Shown one piece after another: positions 59,477-64,000 of a DNA stretch of 64,000 nt. The stretch's first letter is position 1. Each line of letters begins with the position of its first letter. Below the pieces are notes generated by a model. The model was not told the DNA's origin and ran no database searches. It saw only the letters and a program-made list of their open reading frames with translations. The translations under genes and the position numbers were made by a program. The DNA lies in the NCBI GenBank assembly GCA_947500585.1, contig CANMSN010000009.1:1-64000 (forward strand), written 5' to 3'. This stretch comes from an uncultured Flavobacteriaceae bacterium. GTDB lineage: Bacteria; Bacteroidota; Bacteroidia; Flavobacteriales; Flavobacteriaceae.

Positions 59477-60940
59477 ATGGAAATTACCATAAAAGGTGAT
59501 AAAGAGTTTGATGATATTCCTTCATTAAAATCGAAAGCACTTCGAATAAACTTAAACGAAAATATTTACGGCACATTTGCAGAAATTGGAGCTGGTCAAG
59601 AAACATGTCGTCATTTTTTTAGAGCTGGTGGTGCCTCGGGCACTATAGCCAAGGCTATGTCGGCTTATGATAAAGACTTTAGTGATGCTATTTATGGCGC
59701 TGAAGATGATGGTCGTTATGTAACTGAAGCGCGTTTACGTAAAATGCTTACCCATGAAATGAACCTCATGGAAAACAGGTTAACTCGCAAAAATAATCCT
59801 AATAAAATATTTTTTACTTATGCCAATACCGTTGCTACCATTGACTTTGCGAAGCAATTTAAAGGTCATGGTTGGGTTGGCATAAAATATCAAGTTGAAG
59901 CTAAAGGTGATTATAATGAAATCATTTTACATGTTCGTTTTAAAGAAACTGATGCACGATTGCAGCAGGAAACTCTTGGTATACTGGGAACGAATTTAAT
60001 TTATGGGGCGTTTTATAAATATAATGAACCGAAAAAATTACTGAGGTATCTTTACGATCATTTAGATAAAGATCAGCTGGAAATTGATACCATAAACTTT
60101 TCAGGACCTGTTTTTAAAAATATAGATAACCGATTAATGAGTTTACAACTTGTTAAAAATGGCATGACAGATGCCGTAATGTTTGGTCCTGATGGCACTA
60201 ATGTTCTACCAGCAAAAGTGTTCTATAAGAAAAATATATTGGCATTACGAGGTAGCTTCAGACCTGTTACTAAGGTAAACATGGCTATGTATGAGAAGTC
60301 ATATGACATGTTTATTAAGGAAAATAAAGTAGATAAGGAAAAAACAGTGGTGGTTTTCGAAATTACACTTTCAAATTTAAGAGCTGAAGGAGAAATTGAT
60401 GAACAAGATTTTATAGATCGAGCAGATTTATTATGCTCACTAGGGCAATCGGTAATGATTTCTAATTTCCAAGAATACTTTAAAGTTGTAGAGTATTTCT
60501 CTAATTACACTAAGGCTAGAATGGGATTAGCCATGGGTGTTAGTAATTTAGTAGATATTTTTGACGAAAAATACTATCGACACATAAGTGGTGGTATTCT
60601 TGAAGCTTTCGGAAAATTATTTTTCAAAGATTTAAAAGTTTATTTATATCCAATGCTAGATTCTAAAACTGGGGAATTAATTACTAGTGAGAATTTAAAA
60701 GTATATCCTCGTATGAAAGAATTGTATAAATTCTTTAAATACAATGGAAAAGTAATAGATATTGAAGATTATGATGAAAGCATAATGAGTATTTTTTCTC
60801 GTGAAATTTTGAGAAAAATTTCAGAAGGCGAATCTGGTTGGGAAGATATGGTACCAGATGGTACTGCAGATTTAATTAAAGATTACCGTTTATTTGGTTA
60901 CACTAGAAGACCTTTAACCTTAAGCAGAAAAAGGAAATAA
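59477..60940 (+). CDS. Conserved protein of unknown function, 487 residues
   Basis: A large soluble protein without signal peptide or membrane helix. It has a distinctive, well-structured sequence: FAEIGAGQETCRHFFRAGGASGTIAKAMSAYD, NPNKIFFTYANTVATIDFAK, GHGWVGIKYQ, MTDAVMFGPDGTNV, and ARMGLAMGVSNLVDIFDEKYYRHISGGILEAFGKLF (each shown as pieces of a longer run). I have seen no known catalytic signature. It is not a TonB-dependent receptor, as it lacks a signal, plug or barrel pattern. It is probably a cytosolic enzyme or metabolic protein. Followed by a bidirectional terminator. Confidence 0.7.
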   Translation: MEITIKGDKEFDDIPSLKSKALRINLNENIYGTFAEIGAGQETCRHFFRAGGASGTIAKAMSAYDKDFSDAIYGAEDDGRYVTEARLRKMLTHEMNLMENRLTRKNNPNKIFFTYANTVATIDFAKQFKGHGWVGIKYQVEAKGDYNEIILHVRFKETDARLQQETLGILGTNLIYGAFYKYNEPKKLLRYLYDHLDKDQLEIDTINFSGPVFKNIDNRLMSLQLVKNGMTDAVMFGPDGTNVLPAKVFYKKNILALRGSFRPVTKVNMAMYEKSYDMFIKENKVDKEKTVVVFEITLSNLRAEGEIDEQDFIDRADLLCSLGQSVMISNFQEYFKVVEYFSNYTKARMGLAMGVSNLVDIFDEKYYRHISGGILEAFGKLFFKDLKVYLYPMLDSKTGELITSENLKVYPRMKELYKFFKYNGKVIDIEDYDESIMSIFSREILRKISEGESGWEDMVPDGTADLIKDYRLFGYTRRPLTLSRKRK

Positions 60941-60960
60941 TTATTTTGTAATAAAAAACA

Positions 60961-61000
60961 AAAAAAGCACCTATATTATAATTAAAATAGATGCTTTTTT
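60961..61000. terminator. Bidirectional intrinsic terminator
   Basis: AAAAAAGCA and CTAT pair with ATAG and TGCTTTTTT across an AT-rich loop, with one mismatch. It lies between the convergent 59477 gene and bcp. Confidence 0.7.
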
Positions 61001-61018
61001 ATTGATTAAGATATGACT

Positions 61019-61471
61019 TTACTCTAATATTTGAGCTGCATGGTCTTTCGTTTTTACCTTGTCAATAACACGATCAACGATGCCATTTTCGTCAATTAAA
61101 AAAGTCATTCTATGAATCCCATCATACTCTTTACCCATAAACTTTTTAGGTCCCCAAACACCAAAAGTTTCTATAACCGTTTTGTCTTCATCAGCTAAAA
61201 GAGGAAAAGGAAATTCGTATTTATCTTTAAAGTTAGCTTGTTTTTTTTCAGAGTCGGCACTTACGCCCAATAACTCGTATCCTGCATCTTGTAAAGCTTT
61301 GTAGTTATCTCTTAAATTACAAGCTTCAACCGTACAACCTGGTGTACTTGCTTTAGGATAAAAAAATACAACAAGCTTTTTTCCTTTATAATCAGTTAGC
61401 GAAATTGTATTTCCTTGTTCATCTTTTGCTGAAAAATTAGGTACAGCATCACCTTGCTTTAATGTTTTCAT
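61019..61471 (-). CDS. bcp: Thioredoxin-dependent thiol peroxidase (Bcp peroxiredoxin)
   Basis: A 150-residue peroxiredoxin Q-type enzyme that reduces hydroperoxides with thioredoxin. It has FYPKASTPGCTVEACNLRDNY with the peroxidatic Cys (about 46) and the second Cys five residues later, then LLGVSADSEKKQANF and GIHRMTFLIDENG. I start at the ATG at 61471; the longer frame starts at a TTG inside a -7 box and adds eight residues. Confidence 0.93.
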   Translation of the reverse strand: MKTLKQGDAVPNFSAKDEQGNTISLTDYKGKKLVVFFYPKASTPGCTVEACNLRDNYKALQDAGYELLGVSADSEKKQANFKDKYEFPFPLLADEDKTVIETFGVWGPKKFMGKEYDGIHRMTFLIDENGIVDRVIDKVKTKDHAAQILE

Positions 61472-61492
61472 AGTCTTAACTTTGATTTTTAA

Positions 61493-61500
61493 CAAAAATA
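61493..61500 (-). promoter_or_regulatory. -7 promoter box (TATTTTTG) deciding the bcp start
   Basis: A perfect TAnnTTTG match 22 nt before the ATG at 61471. The alternative TTG start at 61495 overlaps the box. Confidence 0.55.
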
Positions 61501-61506
61501 CGATTT

Positions 61507-62166
61507 ATGACTAAAAAAGAGAAGGTAAATTTTGTTATAAATACCTTATATAAACTTTATCCAGAAATACCGATACCTTTAGATCATAAAGACCCCTATA
61601 CGCTTTTAATAGCTGTATTAATGTCTGCACAAAGTACCGATGTTAGAGTTAATCAAATTACACCTTTATTATTTGAAAGAGCCGATAATCCTTATGACAT
61701 GATAAAGCTAACAGTTGAAGAGATTAGAGCCATTATTAAACCTGTTGGATTATCTCCTATGAAAAGTAAAGGTATTCATGGATTATCCAAAATACTTATT
61801 GAAAAACATAATGGTAAAGTTCCACAAAGTTTTGAGGCTTTAGAAGAATTACCAGCTGTTGGTCATAAAACGGCAAGCGTCGTGATGTCTCAAGCGTTTG
61901 GAGTCCCCGCGTTTCCTGTAGATACACATATTCATAGATTAATGTATCGATGGAATTTAACAAATGGTAAAAATGTAGTTCAAACTGAAAAAGACGCAAA
62001 ACGTTTATTCCCTAAAGAGCTATGGAACGAATTACACCTTCAAATTATTTGGTACGGTCGACAATATTCACCTGCTCGCGGATGGGATTTAGAAAAGGAT
62101 ATTATTACTAAAACTATTGGTAGAAAATCAGTGCTTGATGAGTATTATAAAAATAAAAAGTCCTAA
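61507..62166 (+). CDS. nth: Endonuclease III without iron-sulfur cluster
   Basis: A 219-residue base-excision repair glycosylase/lyase for oxidised pyrimidines. It contains LIAVLMSAQSTDVRVNQITP, the helix-hairpin-helix LPAVGHKTASVVMSQAFG with the catalytic Lys, and FPVDTHIHRL with the catalytic Asp. The canonical C-terminal four-Cys cluster region is absent: where Cys residues would be, the sequence reads YGRQYSPARGWDLEKDII. This cluster-free form seems to be a lineage trait of Flavobacteriia. A hairpin terminator begins within its last codons. Confidence 0.93.
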   Translation: MTKKEKVNFVINTLYKLYPEIPIPLDHKDPYTLLIAVLMSAQSTDVRVNQITPLLFERADNPYDMIKLTVEEIRAIIKPVGLSPMKSKGIHGLSKILIEKHNGKVPQSFEALEELPAVGHKTASVVMSQAFGVPAFPVDTHIHRLMYRWNLTNGKNVVQTEKDAKRLFPKELWNELHLQIIWYGRQYSPARGWDLEKDIITKTIGRKSVLDEYYKNKKS

Positions 62167-62184
62167 TTAAAATTAGGACTTTTT
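62156..62184 (+). terminator. Intrinsic terminator at the nth 3' end
   Basis: AAAAGTCCTAATT and AATTAGGACTTTT form a perfect stem with a short A loop. It includes the nth stop codon and has a T tract. Confidence 0.85.
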
Positions 62185-62190
62185 GAAAAC

Positions 62191-62337
62191 TTAATTTAGA
62201 AGCGCTTCAAACTTCATTTTATTATAATCTATAACACTTAAAGCCTTAGAGTAATTTAGAAGAAAATTAACCGTTTCTTCCTTCGGTTTAAGATCTTTTG
62301 TTTTTGTAATAGAATTTTCAGAGTAAATTTTTGCCAT
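62191..62337 (-). CDS. Small protein of 48 residues downstream of the sigma factor gene
   Basis: A short reading frame on the minus strand that starts MAKIYSENSITKTKDLKPKE and ends VIDYNKMKFEALLN, with a polar helix-rich composition. It follows the sigma factor gene by 57 nt and is not in any overlapping gene. The clean start and balanced composition suggest a genuine small protein, perhaps linked to sigma factor control, though nothing proves that. Unrecognised. Confidence 0.5.
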   Translation of the reverse strand: MAKIYSENSITKTKDLKPKEETVNFLLNYSKALSVIDYNKMKFEALLN

Positions 62338-62394
62338 TTTTATAATTTAAAGGTTATATCGAAATAATAACGCAGCAAAATTTACTTTATTGTA

Positions 62395-62979
62395 TTAATT
62401 AGTTAAAACTATATTATGTTTATCTATTATTTTTCTTAAATTAATTAAAGCATATCGCATTCTTCCTAAGGCCGTATTGATACTAACCCCTGTTCTTTCT
62501 GATATTTCTTTAAAACTCATGTCCTTGTAAATACGCATTAGTAATACTTCACGCTGATCATCTGGAAGCTCATCAACTAAGCGTCTTACATCATGTTCTA
62601 CCTGCTCTTTTATAATGGATTTCTCCGCATTTAATGTGGTATCACTTAATACAGAAAAAATACTAAACTCACCAGCATTATCAAATTTTGGCATTCTGTT
62701 GTTTTTTCTAAAAAAGTCGATGACCAAATTATGAGAAATTCTCATAACCCATGGTAAAAACTTACCTTCTTCATTGTAAGCGCCACGTTTTAAAGTACGT
62801 ATAACTTTTATAAAAGTGTCCTGAAAAATATCTTCAGCAACATCTCTGTCGTAAACTTTTGAATAAATAAAACTGTAGATTTTTTGTTTGTGCCTATTTA
62901 TTAGAATTTCTAAAGCACTTTCATCACCTTTAATATAGTTACTAACTAGTGTAGCATCTGTTGTAAGATTTCGTTGCAT
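62395..62979 (-). CDS. ECF-type sigma-70 family RNA polymerase sigma factor
   Basis: A 194-residue sigma factor with region 2 (YKGDESALEILINRHKQKIYSFIYSKV-type; DRDVAEDIFQDTFIKV, and a helix LPWVMRISHNLVIDFFRK) and region 4 (LPDDQREVLLMRIYKDMSFKEISERTGVSINTALGRMRYALINLRK). It lacks region 1 and 3. No anti-sigma factor gene is adjacent. In Bacteroidota such free sigma factors often control housekeeping or stress genes. It has a strong promoter upstream and a leader of about 100 nt. Confidence 0.92.
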   Translation of the reverse strand: MQRNLTTDATLVSNYIKGDESALEILINRHKQKIYSFIYSKVYDRDVAEDIFQDTFIKVIRTLKRGAYNEEGKFLPWVMRISHNLVIDFFRKNNRMPKFDNAGEFSIFSVLSDTTLNAEKSIIKEQVEHDVRRLVDELPDDQREVLLMRIYKDMSFKEISERTGVSINTALGRMRYALINLRKIIDKHNIVLTN

Positions 62980-63085
62980 AATAATTACTTTTAGTGCATA
63001 GAAGAGGGCTTCTTTGCTTGGGGTTAAATGTTTAAAAGTAATATTATGCTATAGGCAAGTGATTGTTTATGATGATTAATAAGTT

Positions 63086-63118
63086 CAAATATAACAACAA
63101 TCATTCCTAAAAAACAAA
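63086..63118 (-). promoter_or_regulatory. Sigma factor gene promoter: TTTG, 21-bp spacer, TATATTTG
   Basis: On the minus strand TTTG (63115-63118) and a perfect -7 box TATATTTG (63086-63093) are spaced by 21 bp, giving a long 5' leader of about 100 nt before the ATG at 62979. Confidence 0.65.
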
Positions 63119-63183
63119 AAATCATATCTTTTTTTAATAATTTATTCGATTAACGGTTATTTTTTATGCTCGTATACTTATAG

Positions 63184-63191
63184 TATCTTTG
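63184..63191 (+). promoter_or_regulatory. -7 promoter box (TATCTTTG) for uvrA
   Basis: A perfect TAnnTTTG match 23 nt before the uvrA ATG at 63215. Confidence 0.55.
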
Positions 63192-63214
63192 CAAAATTAT
63201 CCCTTTTAAAGTCT

Positions 63215-64000
63215 ATGAATACTGCTATTTCCGAAGTTAATCCAAAAGAAAACATCATCATTAAAGGCGCAAAATTGCATAACCTAAAAAATATAGATGT
63301 TGTTATTCCTAGAAACAAATTAGTTGTCATTACAGGGCTTTCGGGCTCCGGAAAGTCAAGTTTAGCTTTTGATACACTTTATGCAGAAGGGCAAAGACGT
63401 TATGTAGAAAGTCTGTCAAGTTATGCACGTCAATTTTTAGGCAGACTTAATAAACCAAAAGTAGATTATATTAAAGGTATTGCTCCAGCAATTGCTATTG
63501 AGCAAAAAGTTAATTCCACAAATCCACGCTCTACAGTAGGCACAACTACAGAAATTTACGATTACTTAAAGCTCTTATTTGCCAGAATAGGAAAAACGTA
63601 TTCGCCAGTTTCTGGTAATGAAGTAAAAAAAGATACCGTCACCGATGTTTTAAACTATTTAAAAACATTTCCTGAACGAGAAAAACTGCTCCTACTCGCT
63701 CCTATTTATTTAGAAGAAGGGCGCACTATTGAGGATAAGTTGAAAGCCTTAAATCAACAAGGTTATGCTAGAGTTAAAGTAAATAAAGAGGTTTTAAGGA
63801 TTGACGACGTTGGCAAAATCAATAAAAAAGATCGCGTATTATTAGTCGTTGATAGAATTATTATTAAAGATGAAGAAGATTTTCTTAACCGATTAGCCGA
63901 TGCCGTACAAACCGCTTTTTTTGAAGGTAAAGGAGAATGCATTATAGAGAACTTAAACGACAATAAACAACGTCATTTTAGTAATAAATTTGAGTTGGAC
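63215..64000 (+). CDS. uvrA: Excinuclease ABC subunit A, 5' part
   Basis: The first 262 codons of uvrA, running off the window end without a stop. It reads [16 protein letters not shown], then the Walker [78 protein letters not shown], all standard for UvrA, the damage-recognising ATPase of nucleotide excision repair. The later zinc-finger and second ABC domain are beyond the window. Its promoter is divergent from that of the sigma factor gene. Confidence 0.95.
   Translation, partial: MNTAISEVNPKENIIIKGAKLHNLKNIDVVIPRNKLVVITGLSGSGKSSLAFDTLYAEGQRRYVESLSSYARQFLGRLNKPKVDYIKGIAPAIAIEQKVNSTNPRSTVGTTTEIYDYLKLLFARIGKTYSPVSGNEVKKDTVTDVLNYLKTFPEREKLLLLAPIYLEEGRTIEDKLKALNQQGYARVKVNKEVLRIDDVGKINKKDRVLLVVDRIIIKDEEDFLNRLADAVQTAFFEGKGECIIENLNDNKQRHFSNKFELD

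Noticed and set aside
59477-60940. TonB-dependent receptor identity for the 487-residue protein
   Set aside because: There is no signal peptide, plug domain or beta-barrel pattern; the sequence is that of a soluble protein.
1-64000. tRNA, rRNA, prophage or integrative element
   Set aside because: I looked for cloverleaf-like sequences, rRNA-like conserved stretches, integrases and transposases, and saw none. A tRNA scan would settle the first point.

Overview
The window is a 64 kb chromosomal segment of an AT-rich bacterium of the family Flavobacteriaceae (phylum Bacteroidota). This is inferred from several features. Promoters match the Bacteroidota form: a TAnnTTTG box at -7, in the best cases with TTG or TTTG about 18-21 bp upstream. 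Most starts lack a Shine-Dalgarno sequence. There is a type IX secretion (T9SS) sorting domain and a PorX regulator, a fused LpxC/FabZ, a TonB-dependent receptor with an N-terminal CarboxypepD_reg domain, and a short endonuclease III without iron-sulfur cysteines. I see no rRNA, tRNA, insertion sequence, prophage or CRISPR array. Most of the window is core metabolism. The accessory character lies in lipoproteins, surface proteins and many small palindromic repeats.

Layout. 1-15.6 kb: lipoproteins and envelope proteins, phosphoenolpyruvate synthase, a 905-residue leucine-rich-repeat T9SS cargo, a TPR histidine kinase with its LytTR regulator, a VTT-domain protein, a DUF3817 protein, an MscS-type channel, two outer-membrane-like proteins and a lipoprotein alpha/beta hydrolase. 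15.7-21.9 kb: leucine biosynthesis, split into leuCD and leuAB by a divergent lipoprotein gene. 22-25.3 kb: small hypothetical and DUF genes. 25.5-33.9 kb: the complete histidine operon hisGDCBHAF(IE), followed by a TruA-like gene. 34-37 kb: a prohibitin-like protein and a VWA membrane protein. 37-43.6 kb: the lipid A cluster lpxD-lpxC/fabZ-lpxA-efp-lpxD2, then sucD and fabG. 43.7-55.2 kb: HD hydrolase, porX, tsaE, a TonB-dependent receptor, ald, a DUF4258 protein, proline dehydrogenase, aroB and an orphan polysaccharide-export lipoprotein. 55.3-64 kb: Lrp regulator, M14 peptidase, XRE regulator, MBL hydrolase, Bcp peroxiredoxin, Nth, an ECF-type sigma factor and the 5' part of uvrA.

The most informative regulatory find is a histidine attenuator in front of hisG (33755-33921). 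It has a promoter, a 17-codon leader peptide with the run HHHFH, an intrinsic terminator, and a 9-nt segment in the last leader codons that pairs with the 5' arm of that terminator. Almost every junction inside the his operon also carries a palindromic repeat. One repeat lies inside the hisIE reading frame and another supplies the last codons and stop of hisC. A 22-bp LacI-type palindrome occurs upstream of ppsA and again inside the M14 peptidase gene. A perfect inverted repeat overlies the -7 box of the XRE gene, and a related motif precedes the divergent peptidase gene.

Several starts were moved downstream of the longest reading frame, because the long version begins inside a -7 promoter box or a repeat, or ahead of an obvious signal peptide. 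Functions come from reading the proteins by eye. No database search was run.
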